A DNA stretch of 64,000 nucleotides from UBA830 sp038146925 (GTDB lineage: Bacteria; Pseudomonadota; Alphaproteobacteria; MPNO01; UBA830), in the NCBI GenBank assembly GCA_038146925.1, contig JAYQSP010000011.1:868001-932000 (forward strand), written 5' to 3'. Positions 18,588-26,988 of the stretch are shown piece by piece. A program made the translations under genes and the position numbers. The first letter of the stretch is position 1. Each line of letters starts with the position of its first letter. The notes beneath the pieces are model-generated. The model made no database searches and was not told the origin of the DNA. It saw only the letters and a program-made list of their open reading frames with translations.

Positions 18588-18776
18588 ATGGCAAAAACAG
18601 GGCCAAGCCGTGAAGTACTTATCGAATTTCAGCAAATCGGCAATGCGGTCAGGGTGACGGCGGTGGACCCGGAAACACTGACGGAAGTCACAATCATGGG
18701 ACCGCCGTCCGCCGGTCAGGAAATGCTGAAACGCAACGCCATAAACAAGCTCAACTACGTTCTTTCAAAAAAGTAG
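18588..18776 (+). CDS. Small conserved alphaproteobacterial protein upstream of liv operon
   Basis: A 62-residue protein beginning MAKTGPSREVLIEFQQIGNA and ending in 'KRNAINKLNYVLSKK'. The ATG has a GGGAC/TTGGA purine-rich stretch just upstream. The pattern of beta strands ('VLIEFQQIGNAVRVTAVDPETLTEVTIMG') and a C-terminal helix suggests a small folded cytoplasmic domain. It lies 24 bases before livH, so it is probably the first gene of the transporter operon. I recall similar small proteins (possibly the DUF6898 family) in this place in other Rhodospirillales, but cannot verify it. No function can be given. Confidence 0.75.
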   Translation: MAKTGPSREVLIEFQQIGNAVRVTAVDPETLTEVTIMGPPSAGQEMLKRNAINKLNYVLSKK

Positions 18777-18800
18777 AAGCGGGACGGGGCGGCCCCATCG

Positions 18801-19718
18801 ATGGAATATTTTCTTCAGCAGCTGATCAACGGCCTGACGCTGGGCGCGATCTACGGGCTGATCGCGATCGGTTACACGATGGTGTACGGCATCATCGGCA
18901 TGATCAATTTTGCCCACGGCGAGATATACATGATCGGCGCGTTCATAGCGCTGATCAGTATCATGCTGCTGCAAAGCGTCGCCGGCGGCTCGGCTATCGT
19001 GGCCCTGTTCGTGGTGCTGATCATCGCGATGATCCTGACCTCTCTATACGGCTGGACACTGGAACGCATTGCCTATCGGCCGTTGCGCCGGTCGCCCCGT
19101 CTGGCGGCACTGATTTCCGCCATCGGCATGTCGATCGCGCTTGGCAATTATGTGCAGTTGACCCAGGGCGCGCGCAACAAGACGCTGCAACCGATCATCC
19201 AGGGCAGCATCGAACTGATGCGCCGGGACGACGGTTTCACGGTCGTGCTGAGCTATATTCAGATCGGGATCATCGCCACGACGATCGTCCTGATGATCGC
19301 GTTTTCCATGCTGATCACCCGAACGTCGCTTGGCCGCGCGCAGCGGGCCTGCGAACAGGACCGGACCATGGCGGCCCTGCTGGGCGTAAACGTCGACCGG
19401 ACGATTTCGCTGACCTTCGTCATGGGCGCAGCACTGGCCGCAGTCGCGGGCTTTCTGGTCGTGCTTTATTACGGCGTTATCGATTTTTTTATCGGCTTTC
19501 TGGCCGGGATCAAGGCGTTCACCGCGGCAGTGCTGGGCGGGATCGGCTCGATCCCGGGGGCCATGCTCGGCGGTCTGCTGATCGGCCTGATCGAAGCTTT
19601 CTGGTCAGGCTACTTCACAATCGAATACAAGGATGTGGCCGCGTTCTCGATCCTGGTGCTTGTTCTGATATTCCGGCCGACCGGTTTGCTGGGGCAGCCT
19701 GAGGTCGAGAAAGTCTGA
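18801..19718 (+). CDS. livH: Branched-chain amino acid ABC transporter permease LivH
   Basis: A 305-residue inner-membrane permease with about eight hydrophobic helices. Typical LivH motifs are 'INGLTLGAIYGLIAIGYTMVYGIIGMINFAHGE' near the N-terminus and the C-terminal 'GIKAFTAAVLGGIGSIPGAMLGG' coupling region that contacts the ATPases. With LivM it forms the channel of a high-affinity leucine/isoleucine/valine importer. It begins 24 bases after the small gene and ends 2 bases before livM. The operon order livH-livM-livG-livF is standard. Confidence 0.95.
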   Translation: MEYFLQQLINGLTLGAIYGLIAIGYTMVYGIIGMINFAHGEIYMIGAFIALISIMLLQSVAGGSAIVALFVVLIIAMILTSLYGWTLERIAYRPLRRSPRLAALISAIGMSIALGNYVQLTQGARNKTLQPIIQGSIELMRRDDGFTVVLSYIQIGIIATTIVLMIAFSMLITRTSLGRAQRACEQDRTMAALLGVNVDRTISLTFVMGAALAAVAGFLVVLYYGVIDFFIGFLAGIKAFTAAVLGGIGSIPGAMLGGLLIGLIEAFWSGYFTIEYKDVAAFSILVLVLIFRPTGLLGQPEVEKV

Positions 19719-19720
19719 CC

Positions 19721-21277
19721 ATGGCGTCGCTTGCAGCCGCTCCGCCGCGGATTGAAGTCGCGGCGACGATTAAAGAAGCGCTGATGACGGCTTTCGTGTC
19801 GGCCGCGCTTCTGGTGCCGCTGGTCGGGTTCCGGATCACTAATCGCGGCGGCGACCAGTTCCTTGACACCCGCTGGGCCGAGGTTGCGATTGCGGTGGGG
19901 CTCGTTTTTCTGGGAAGGCTTTGCTTGAACCTCGTCAATCAGCGAGTGTTCTTTATTCCCACACTCGTCGGACTTGTCGTTTTGGGGATCGGCTTTTTCA
20001 TTTCGTTTCCTTCGGAGTTTTTGAAAACAATCGCGTTGTGTGGGGGGGCAGTTGTTATCCTGCGAGCGGCAGTTGTAGGTCGATACTGGCACGTTTCAGG
20101 AATTGGTTTCACGGTCTTGAGCGCGGGTTTGTATCAAGTCTCCTCGTTAGAAACTTTCAACTGGTCATTAGTGGGGATAGGCGCACTTATAATTTGTTGT
20201 GCCGGATATTTTGCGAAAGAGAACGCCTCAGAAATCGGAGACGGTTTCGCCGACGGCTACCGTAAAGCCCTGCCGTGGCTGGCGTCGGCCCTGATCGTAT
20301 TCGCTTTACTCCTGCCGTTTCTGCCGTTTTTTGAGGGGCGCCGTAACATCGACATCGCCATTCTGGTTCTGACCTACATCATGCTGGGGTGGGGGTTGAA
20401 CATCGTGGTCGGTCTGGCCGGTCTGCTTGATCTCGGCTACGTCGCGTTCTATGCCGTGGGAGCGTATTCATACGCGCTGCTGGCCGCGGCGTTCGATTTC
20501 AGTTTCTGGGTATGCCTGCCGTTGGCCGGCGTGTTCGCCGGCTTTTTCGGAATCATTCTCGGTTTCCCGGTTCTGCGCCTGCGGGGTGACTACCTCGCCA
20601 TCGTCACGCTCGGCTTTGGCGAGATGATCCGGGTAATCCTGCTGAACTGGGTGTCTTTCACGAATGGACCAGATGGTGTTTCCGGCATTCCGCGGCCGAG
20701 CTTTTTCGGACTGGAATTCAAGCGCTACCCGCCGGAAGGCACTGAATCGTTTCACCAGTTTTTCGGACTGGAATATTCGTCCGTGCACCGGGTGATATTT
20801 CTGTACTACCTCATTCTGATTCTTGCGCTCATCACCAATTATTTCACGCGGCGGATCCGTACATTGCCGGTCGGCCGTGCCTGGGAGGCCATGCGCGAGG
20901 ACGAAATCGCCTGCCGGTCGCTCGGCATCAATCCACGCAATACGAAACTGTCCGCCTTCGCCATCGGCGCCATGTTCGGTGGGTTCGCCGGCGCCTTCTT
21001 CGCCACCCGGCAGGGCTTTATCAGCCCGGAAAGTTTTACGTTCCTCGAGTCCGCGATCATCCTCGCCGTCGTCGTACTCGGCGGCATGGGAAGCCAGATG
21101 GGCGTGGTGCTTGCCGCCGTCGTTCTGATTGGGTTGCCGGAATATATCCGCGATCTGCAGGAATACCGGATGCTCGCCTTCGGCGCCGGGATGGTCCTGA
21201 TCATGACCTGGCGCCCGCGCGGCCTCCTCGCGCACCGGGATCCCACGATCAGACTGAACGCCGGGAAGTCGTCATGA
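19721..21277 (+). CDS. livM: Branched-chain amino acid ABC transporter permease LivM (long N-terminal form)
   Basis: A 518-residue permease; the LivM core occupies about residues 205-500 with 'GWGLNIVVGLAGLLDLGYVAFYAVGAY', 'RLRGDYLAIVTLGFGEM' and 'SFTFLESAIILAVVVLGGMGSQMG'. The first 200 residues carry several extra hydrophobic segments, a long form seen in alphaproteobacteria. The DNA for residues about 68-180 (19925-20265) is visibly less GC-rich than its surroundings and uses codons such as TTA, ATA and AGT that are rare nearby, and it includes an in-frame G7 run (20042-20048). The stop overlaps the livG start as ATGA. Confidence 0.93.
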   Translation: MASLAAAPPRIEVAATIKEALMTAFVSAALLVPLVGFRITNRGGDQFLDTRWAEVAIAVGLVFLGRLCLNLVNQRVFFIPTLVGLVVLGIGFFISFPSEFLKTIALCGGAVVILRAAVVGRYWHVSGIGFTVLSAGLYQVSSLETFNWSLVGIGALIICCAGYFAKENASEIGDGFADGYRKALPWLASALIVFALLLPFLPFFEGRRNIDIAILVLTYIMLGWGLNIVVGLAGLLDLGYVAFYAVGAYSYALLAAAFDFSFWVCLPLAGVFAGFFGIILGFPVLRLRGDYLAIVTLGFGEMIRVILLNWVSFTNGPDGVSGIPRPSFFGLEFKRYPPEGTESFHQFFGLEYSSVHRVIFLYYLILILALITNYFTRRIRTLPVGRAWEAMREDEIACRSLGINPRNTKLSAFAIGAMFGGFAGAFFATRQGFISPESFTFLESAIILAVVVLGGMGSQMGVVLAAVVLIGLPEYIRDLQEYRMLAFGAGMVLIMTWRPRGLLAHRDPTIRLNAGKSS

Positions 21278-22098
21278 GTGGCGACGCACCGCTCCTCAAT
21301 GTCGAGCACCTCACAATGCGGTTCGGCGGGCTGGTTGCCATCGACGATTTGTCCTTTACCGCCGCGACGCGGCAAATCACTGCGATCATCGGTCCGAACG
21401 GGGCCGGCAAGACGACGGTCTTCAACTGTCTTACGGGTTTCTACAAGCCAACGGTCGGGCGCCTGACCATGATGCGGAACGGTCGCCCCTGGCTGCTGGA
21501 ACAACTGGAGGACTATCGGATTTCACGCGATGCCGGCGTCGCGCGTACGTTTCAGAACATCCGGGTGTTCCCGGAAATGTCGGTGCTGGAAAACCTGATC
21601 GTCGCGCAGCACGACAAGCTGATGAAGGCTTCGGGATACTCCGCGATCGCGCTGTTCGGCATCGGCGGGTATCGCGCGGCGGAGCGCGAGGCGGTGGAAC
21701 TTGCCCGATACTGGCTGGAACGGGTCGACCTGCTGGCCGAGGCGGATGACGATGCGGGCTCGCTTTCCTACGGGGCGCAACGGCGTCTGGAGATCGCCCG
21801 GGCGATGTGTACCGATCCCGCCTTGCTGTGCCTGGACGAACCTGCCGCGGGGCTGAACCCTCGCGAAACCGGCGAGCTGAACAAACTGCTGGCGGAAATC
21901 CGGGACGAACACGGCATCGGTTTGTTGCTGATAGAGCACGATATGTCGGTGGTCATGGAGATGTCCGACCATGTGATCGTGCTCGACTACGGACGAAAGA
22001 TATCCGACGGAACGCCGGAGCAAGTTCGCAACGATCCCGCCGTCATCCGCGCCTATCTCGGTCAGGAAGAAGATGCCGTGTACGGGGAGGGTGCCTGA
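21274..22098 (+). CDS. livG: Branched-chain amino acid ABC transporter ATP-binding protein LivG
   Basis: A 274-residue ABC ATPase. Walker A is 'GPNGAGKTT', the signature motif is the LivG-type 'LSYGAQRRLEIARAM', Walker B 'LLCLDEPAAGLNP' and the H-loop 'LIEHDMSVVM'. The 'RTFQNIRVFPEMSVLENLIV' Q-loop region is diagnostic for LivG. It energises import with LivF at the cytoplasmic face of LivHM. It overlaps livM by four bases and livF by one base (TGATG), showing tight translational coupling. Confidence 0.95.
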   Translation: MSGDAPLLNVEHLTMRFGGLVAIDDLSFTAATRQITAIIGPNGAGKTTVFNCLTGFYKPTVGRLTMMRNGRPWLLEQLEDYRISRDAGVARTFQNIRVFPEMSVLENLIVAQHDKLMKASGYSAIALFGIGGYRAAEREAVELARYWLERVDLLAEADDDAGSLSYGAQRRLEIARAMCTDPALLCLDEPAAGLNPRETGELNKLLAEIRDEHGIGLLLIEHDMSVVMEMSDHVIVLDYGRKISDGTPEQVRNDPAVIRAYLGQEEDAVYGEGA

Positions 22099-22811
22099 TG
22101 CTGTCCATATCGGGAGTCCATACATTCTATGGGCACATCGAGGCGCTGAAGAATGTCGATCTTGAAATAGAACAGGGGGAGATCGTTGCTCTGATCGGCG
22201 CCAACGGCGCCGGCAAATCGACCCTGTTGATGACGATATGCGGCGACCCCCGGGCCCGGGCGGGATCCATCCGGTTCGAAAATCGGGACATCACCAGCCT
22301 TTCGACTCACGAAATCATTCGCCTCGGCATCGCTCATTCGCCGGAAGGACGCCGTATTTTTCCGCGCATGACGATCCTGGAAAACCTTCAGATGGGAGCG
22401 ATCACGGCCGATCCGGATCATTTCCCAGCGAACCTGCGGCGGGTCTACGATCTTTTTCCGGTGCTGGAAGAACGCGCCGGGCAGCGTGGCGGGACGCTTT
22501 CCGGCGGCGAGCAGCAAATGCTGGCGATCGCCCGCGCGCTGATGAGCGAACCGCGCCTGCTTCTGCTCGACGAGCCGTCGCTGGGACTGGCGCCGTTGAT
22601 CGTCCGACAGATTTTCGAGGTCATCAAGGACATAAACCGGTCGCAGGGCATGACGGTTTTCCTGGTTGAACAAAACGCCTATCACGCGCTCAATCTTGCG
22701 CATCGGGGGTATGTGATGGTCAACGGCGTGATCTCGATCACGGGGACGGGACAGGAACTCCTGCAGAACACCGAGATTCAGCGTGCGTATCTCGAAGGAG
22801 TGCACGATTGA
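22098..22811 (+). CDS. livF: Branched-chain amino acid ABC transporter ATP-binding protein LivF
   Basis: A 237-residue ABC ATPase. Walker A 'GANGAGKSTLL', the LivF-type 'GIAHSPEGRRIFPRMTILENLQMGA', signature 'LSGGEQQMLAIARAL', Walker B 'LLLLDEPSLGLAP' and H-loop 'LVEQNAYHAL' are all present. The frame is open upstream inside livG, but ATG 22098 is chosen: it overlaps the livG stop (TGATG) and gives the normal family length. LivF pairs with LivG as a heterodimer. Confidence 0.95.
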   Translation: MLSISGVHTFYGHIEALKNVDLEIEQGEIVALIGANGAGKSTLLMTICGDPRARAGSIRFENRDITSLSTHEIIRLGIAHSPEGRRIFPRMTILENLQMGAITADPDHFPANLRRVYDLFPVLEERAGQRGGTLSGGEQQMLAIARALMSEPRLLLLDEPSLGLAPLIVRQIFEVIKDINRSQGMTVFLVEQNAYHALNLAHRGYVMVNGVISITGTGQELLQNTEIQRAYLEGVHD

Positions 22812-23158
22812 TGGAATATCTGCTGGGAACCTCCATACCCGTATTCATCGGTGTCACGGTCTGCCTTATCGGGTTTGCGGCCTTCATGACGGGGCAAGCG
22901 CTGGCCGTCACCTGGAAACCCGTCTGGCAGGTCGTCGCCTACTGCATTCTGCTGGGCTTTGCGGACAGGTTCCTCACCTGGGCGCTGTTTCAGGGCGAGT
23001 TGCTGTCGCCGACCGGCTACGTCATCGACACGGTCGTCATCATCGTCATTGCCGTGACCGCGTACCGCCTGACGCTCGCGCGCAGAATGACGGTTCAGTA
23101 TCCCTGGCTGTACGAACGCACGGGCATCTTTACCTGGCGTAACAGAAAATCCGGCTGA
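22811..23158 (+). CDS. Small membrane protein of the liv operon (DUF6867-like)
   Basis: A 115-residue protein with three hydrophobic helices (about residues 7-30, 35-52 and 66-86) and a basic tail ending in 'YPWLYERTGIFTWRNRKSG'. Its ATG overlaps the livF stop as TGATG, so it is translated with the transporter. I recognise it as resembling the alphaproteobacterial DUF6867 proteins often found between livF and the binding-protein gene, but this is from memory. An accessory role in transporter assembly or regulation is inference from position only. Confidence 0.78.
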   Translation: MEYLLGTSIPVFIGVTVCLIGFAAFMTGQALAVTWKPVWQVVAYCILLGFADRFLTWALFQGELLSPTGYVIDTVVIIVIAVTAYRLTLARRMTVQYPWLYERTGIFTWRNRKSG

Positions 23159-23251
23159 GGATTGGCGTTGCCGTTTGCGACGGGATTGTTAAAGTCGATG
23201 CGAGTCCGGGTATCGGCGTATCGTAATGAACTCAACACGGGAGAATTCCAG

Positions 23252-24352
23252 ATGAAATTTCTGACTGCAGGACTGGTAGCGGGGGCGGCGATGCTTCTTG
23301 CGGCACCGGCCGCACATGCTCAGATCAAAATTGCGACCGCGGGGCCGATGACCGGTCAATACGCATCTTTCGGCGAACAGATGCGCCGCGGCGCCGAGAT
23401 GGCGGTAAAACATATCAACGCCAAAGGCGGCGTTCTCGGCAAGCAGATTTCGCTCGAGATCGGCGACGATGCCTGTGATCCGAAACAGGCCGTGGCGGTC
23501 GCGAACTCGATGGCGGCAAAGGGCGTGGTCTTCATGGCCGGGCATTTCTGCTCCGGTTCGTCGATCCCGGCATCCGATGTCTATGCGGAAGAAGGCATCC
23601 TTCAGATTTCACCGGCATCGACCAACCCGAAGCTGACCGAACGTAATCTTTCGAACGTCTTCCGCGTTTGCGGTCGCGACGACCAGCAGGGACTGGTCGC
23701 CGGAACGTTTTTGAAGAACAACTTCGGCGACAAGAATATCGCGGTTATCCACGACAAAACCGCCTATGGCAAAGGTCTGGCCGATGAAACGCTCAAGACC
23801 CTCAACTCCCTGGGTATGAAAGAGAAGCTGTACGAAGCCTATACCGCTGGCGAAAAGGATTATTCTGCACTGGTGTCGAAACTGAAGCAGAATGCTGTCG
23901 ATGTCCTCTATGTCGGCGGCTATCACACCGAGGCGGGGCTGATCGTCCGTCAGATGCGTCAGCAGGGAATGAAGACCGTGCTTGTTTCCGGCGATGCGCT
24001 GGTCACAGACGAATACTGGTCGATCACCGGCCCTGCTGGCGAAGGCACGCTGATGACGTTCAGCCCGGATCCGGCAAAAGACCCCGCGAATGCTGAACTG
24101 GTCGCGGCGTTCAAGGCCACAGGCTACAATCCGGAAGGTTATACTCTCTACACCTATGGCGCGATCCAGGCGTGGGCGCAGGCGGTTGAAAAAGCCGGTG
24201 CCACGGATACGCCGAAGGTGATCAAGACGCTGAAATCCGCCAAGTTCAATACTGTGCTCGGTGCGATCGGTTTCGATTCAAAGGGTGACGTTTCGGCGCC
24301 CGGTTATGTGTTCTACGAATGGAAGAACGGCAAATACGACTACCACAAGTAA
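23252..24352 (+). CDS. Branched-chain amino acid ABC transporter substrate-binding protein (LivJ/LivK type)
   Basis: A 366-residue periplasmic binding protein (type I fold). The signal peptide runs through 'GLVAGAAMLLAAPAAHA' with cleavage before QIKIATAG. Family motifs are 'GPMTGQYASFGEQMRRGAEMAVKHIN', 'HFCSGSSIPASDVY', 'SPASTNPKLTERN' and 'VFRVCGRDDQQG', the residues lining the amino-acid pocket. The frame opens at 23162, but ATG 23252 is chosen for its GGGAG ribosome site and for starting the signal peptide. It is followed by a strong terminator, marking the operon end. Confidence 0.94.
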   Translation: MKFLTAGLVAGAAMLLAAPAAHAQIKIATAGPMTGQYASFGEQMRRGAEMAVKHINAKGGVLGKQISLEIGDDACDPKQAVAVANSMAAKGVVFMAGHFCSGSSIPASDVYAEEGILQISPASTNPKLTERNLSNVFRVCGRDDQQGLVAGTFLKNNFGDKNIAVIHDKTAYGKGLADETLKTLNSLGMKEKLYEAYTAGEKDYSALVSKLKQNAVDVLYVGGYHTEAGLIVRQMRQQGMKTVLVSGDALVTDEYWSITGPAGEGTLMTFSPDPAKDPANAELVAAFKATGYNPEGYTLYTYGAIQAWAQAVEKAGATDTPKVIKTLKSAKFNTVLGAIGFDSKGDVSAPGYVFYEWKNGKYDYHK

Positions 24353-24371
24353 ACGACGCTGCGTCCAACGG

Positions 24372-24401
24372 AAAACGCCCGGCTGAAAGGCCGGGCGTTT
24401 T
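24372..24401 (+). terminator. Intrinsic terminator after the liv operon
   Basis: A perfect 12-base-pair stem AAAACGCCCGGC (24372-24383) / GCCGGGCGTTTT (24390-24401) with a TGAAAG loop and a T6 tail. It lies 19 bases after the binding-protein stop and just before the convergent end of mucR (24424). The A-run on the left makes it usable from the minus strand too. Confidence 0.95.
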
Positions 24402-24423
24402 TTGTGCTTGCTTGTTGCGCCGT

Positions 24424-24873
24424 TCAGTCGGGGTTACGTTTGCTGCCGACCTTCTCGCCCTTCTTGCGACCCAGACCGATCTGTTTGGCAAAGGCCGATC
24501 GCTGCTTTGCGTAATTCGGCGCAACCATGGGATAGTCGGCAGGCAGTCCCCATTTCGCGCGATACTCTTCAGGCGACAGGCCGTATACGGCCCGCAGATG
24601 CCGTTTCAGCATCTTCAGTTTCTTGCCGTCTTCCAGGCACACGATGTAGTCCGGCGTGATCGACCGGCGCACCGGTACGGCGGGCTTTAAAGTGCTGTTC
24701 TCCGCAGGTGCGCCCGATCCATCAATCGAAGCGAGCGATGCATATACGGTATTGATGACTTCCGGTACTTGATTTGCAGGAACGGAATTATTTCCCACAT
24801 AGGCGGATACGATATCGACTGCCATACGCAGGGTTTCGGTGTTTTTCTGCGGATTTTCTTCTTGCGCTGACAT
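24424..24873 (-). CDS. MucR/Ros-family transcriptional regulator
   Basis: A 149-residue protein with the MucR/Ros C-terminal domain 'SITPDYIVCLEDGKKLKMLKRHLRAVYGLSPEEYRAKWGLP' (shown in parts: 'YIVCLEDGKKLKMLKRHL', 'GLSPEEYRAKWGLP'). The first zinc ligand is C in 'VCLED', but the second Cys is Asp and the second His of the H-x3-H pair is Val, a variant met in Rhodospirillales MucR. The N-terminal 60 residues form the usual oligomerisation helices. The ATG at 24873 has AGGA about 6 bases upstream; upstream ATGs at 24894 and 24960 are less likely. MucR proteins silence AT-rich promoters, including their own. It is transcribed away from an AT-rich region with two palindromes. Confidence 0.87.
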   Translation of the reverse strand: MSAQEENPQKNTETLRMAVDIVSAYVGNNSVPANQVPEVINTVYASLASIDGSGAPAENSTLKPAVPVRRSITPDYIVCLEDGKKLKMLKRHLRAVYGLSPEEYRAKWGLPADYPMVAPNYAKQRSAFAKQIGLGRKKGEKVGSKRNPD

Positions 24874-25182
24874 TCGTCCTGGTGCCTTTGTCATGATTTG
24901 ATGTTCGCAGCGGTAAATACATGAACCTGCATGTTTGTCAAACATAAATAATGTTTTCAATTAATTGAGTGTTGTTTCCGTTGGCTGTGTGTATGACTTT
25001 GCCTGATTTTCCCCTTTTCAGACTTAATCCAACTAAACTTACCGCTTCAAGACACTGCAACGGTTCCCGCAGCATCGCTCGGCGCATTGGGGCGCTGCGA
25101 ACGGTCCAAACCTAGTGGCGTGCTGGTTTGTTCGCGCGAGATATGGTAATAACCGGCAATCCGAATTCGAAGTATCAGTCCG
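24874..25182. promoter_or_regulatory. Divergent mucR / rpiB promoter region, AT-rich with two palindromes
   Basis: No credible gene is seen in these 309 bases. The mucR-proximal half is AT-rich and holds two perfect palindromes: ATGTTTG-T-CAAACAT (24931-24945) and TCAATTAATTGA (24957-24968), centred about 25 bases apart. They lie upstream of mucR and could be its own operator, as MucR proteins bind AT-rich DNA near their own promoters. The rpiB-proximal half is GC-richer, with no clear hairpin or riboswitch. Confidence 0.55.
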
Positions 25183-25617
25183 ATGTCAAAAGAAACGATT
25201 GGGATCGCTGTCGACCATGGCGGCTGGGTCCTGAAGCAGGCGATTAAAGAAGAAATCGAGGCGGCCGGTCGCGAGGTTCTCGACCTTGGAACCGACAGTG
25301 AAGAGTCCGTAGATTACCCCGATTTCGCGGACAAGCTCGTCCGGGCGATTTCGGACGGATCGGCTGACAGGGGTATCCTTGTTTGCGGCACCGGAATAGG
25401 AATTTCGATCGCTGCAAACCGTCACAAGGGTATTCGGGCGGCGGTATGTTACGACGAGGAGACGGCAAAGCTCGCCCGTCAGCACAACGACGCGAACGTC
25501 ATGTGCCTGGGTGGGCGGAAAACAGCTGAACCTCTTGCCCGGCGCATGACCTCGCTTTTCCTCGAAACCGAATTCGAGGGTGGTCGCCATGCGCGACGGG
25601 TGAAAAAACTGGGCTAA
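25183..25617 (+). CDS. rpiB: Ribose-5-phosphate isomerase B
   Basis: A 144-residue RpiB, interconverting ribose-5-phosphate and ribulose-5-phosphate in the pentose phosphate pathway. The opening 'IGIAVDHGGWVLKQAI' and the phosphate/active-site loop 'CGTGIGISIAANRHKGIRAA' with its catalytic cysteine are intact; 'HNDANVMCLGGR' is also typical. It is the first gene of a long housekeeping run. glyA follows after 43 bases. Pentose phosphate supply next to glyA and the riboflavin genes makes metabolic sense, since ribulose-5-phosphate is the RibB substrate. Confidence 0.95.
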   Translation: MSKETIGIAVDHGGWVLKQAIKEEIEAAGREVLDLGTDSEESVDYPDFADKLVRAISDGSADRGILVCGTGIGISIAANRHKGIRAAVCYDEETAKLARQHNDANVMCLGGRKTAEPLARRMTSLFLETEFEGGRHARRVKKLG

Positions 25618-25660
25618 ACGCGTAACACGCTTTAGTGGAAATCAGGAGCAACTCGACAAA

Positions 25661-26965
25661 ATGTCCAAAGCTGATGCGGCGAAGAACACGCATAACGGAT
25701 TTTTCAGCGCGTCTCTCGCTGACACCGATCCCGATCTCAACCTGGCGATCGCGGCCGAACTTTCCCGCCAACAGGATCAGATCGAGCTGATTGCCTCCGA
25801 GAACATCGTGTCGCGGGCGGTGCTGGAAGCATCCGGATCGGTCCTGACGAACAAATATGCAGAAGGCTACCCGGGGCGCCGATACTACGGTGGCTGCGAA
25901 TACGTCGATGTCGCCGAACAACTTGCCATCGACCGCGCGAAACAACTCTTCAGTTGCGGATTCGCCAACGTGCAGCCGCATTCCGGCGCGCAGGCGAACG
26001 GCGCGGTGTACTTTGCGCTGCTGCAGCCCGGAGACACCATCCTCGGGCTGTCCCTCGCGGCCGGGGGTCACCTCACGCATGGCGCCGCGCCGAATCTGTC
26101 GGGAAAATGGCTCAACGCGGTCCAGTACGGCGTGCGCAAGGAAGATGCTCTGGTCGATTTCGATGAAGTCGAACGGCTGGCGACGGAACATAAACCGAAA
26201 ATCATCGTCGCCGGGGGATCCGCCTATCCGCGCCGGATCGATTTCGAGAAATTCAGGGCGATCGCGGATTCCGTGGATGCATTGTTGATGGTCGACATGG
26301 CGCATTTTGCCGGCCTGGTCGCGGGCGACGCTCATCCCAGCCCGTTCCCGCATGCTCACATCGCAACGACGACAACCCACAAAACGCTCCGCGGTCCGCG
26401 CGGCGGTATGATCCTGACGAACGACGAAGCGATCGCAAAGAAGGTGAACTCGGCGATTTTCCCGGGAACGCAGGGCGGCCCGCTGATGCATGTGATTGCA
26501 GCCAAGGCGGCCGCATTCGGAGAAGCGCTGCGCCCCGAATTCAAGGAGTATTCGGCGGCGGTGGTGAAAAACGCACAGACCCTCGCAGAGACACTGTCGG
26601 GCGGCGGTCTTGATATCGTGTCCGGCGGTACCGATACGCATCTCGCGCTGGTCGATCTTCGCCCCAAGGGGCTGACCGGTAAAGTCGCGGAGGCGAGCCT
26701 CGAGGCGGCGGGCATGACGTGCAACAAGAACGGCATCCCGTTCGATCCGGAAAAACCGACGATCACGTCGGGTGTCCGGCTGGGCTCGCCTGCGGCGACG
26801 ACGCGCGGTTTCGGCGAAGCGGAATTCCGCCAAATCGGCGAGATGATCGTTGAAGTGCTTGACGGGCTCGCGTCCGGCAGCAACGACAACTCGGCTGTCG
26901 AGGCAGCCATTCGGGAAAAAGTGGGTGAACTGTGTGCCCGTTTTCCGATTTATCCGGGCCAGTAA
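25661..26965 (+). CDS. glyA: Serine hydroxymethyltransferase
   Basis: A 434-residue PLP enzyme that converts serine and tetrahydrofolate to glycine and 5,10-methylene-THF. 'IELIASENIVSRAVLEASGSVLTNKYAEGYPGRRYYGG' (in parts) is the classic SHMT N-terminal signature, and the PLP lysine lies in 'TTTTHKTLRGPRGG'. Length is normal. It sits between rpiB and nrdR, an order common in alphaproteobacteria. An AGGAGC ribosome site precedes the ATG. Confidence 0.97.
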   Translation: MSKADAAKNTHNGFFSASLADTDPDLNLAIAAELSRQQDQIELIASENIVSRAVLEASGSVLTNKYAEGYPGRRYYGGCEYVDVAEQLAIDRAKQLFSCGFANVQPHSGAQANGAVYFALLQPGDTILGLSLAAGGHLTHGAAPNLSGKWLNAVQYGVRKEDALVDFDEVERLATEHKPKIIVAGGSAYPRRIDFEKFRAIADSVDALLMVDMAHFAGLVAGDAHPSPFPHAHIATTTTHKTLRGPRGGMILTNDEAIAKKVNSAIFPGTQGGPLMHVIAAKAAAFGEALRPEFKEYSAAVVKNAQTLAETLSGGGLDIVSGGTDTHLALVDLRPKGLTGKVAEASLEAAGMTCNKNGIPFDPEKPTITSGVRLGSPAATTRGFGEAEFRQIGEMIVEVLDGLASGSNDNSAVEAAIREKVGELCARFPIYPGQ

Positions 26966-26988
26966 GGCGCTCGGCGGGGAGGGGATAG

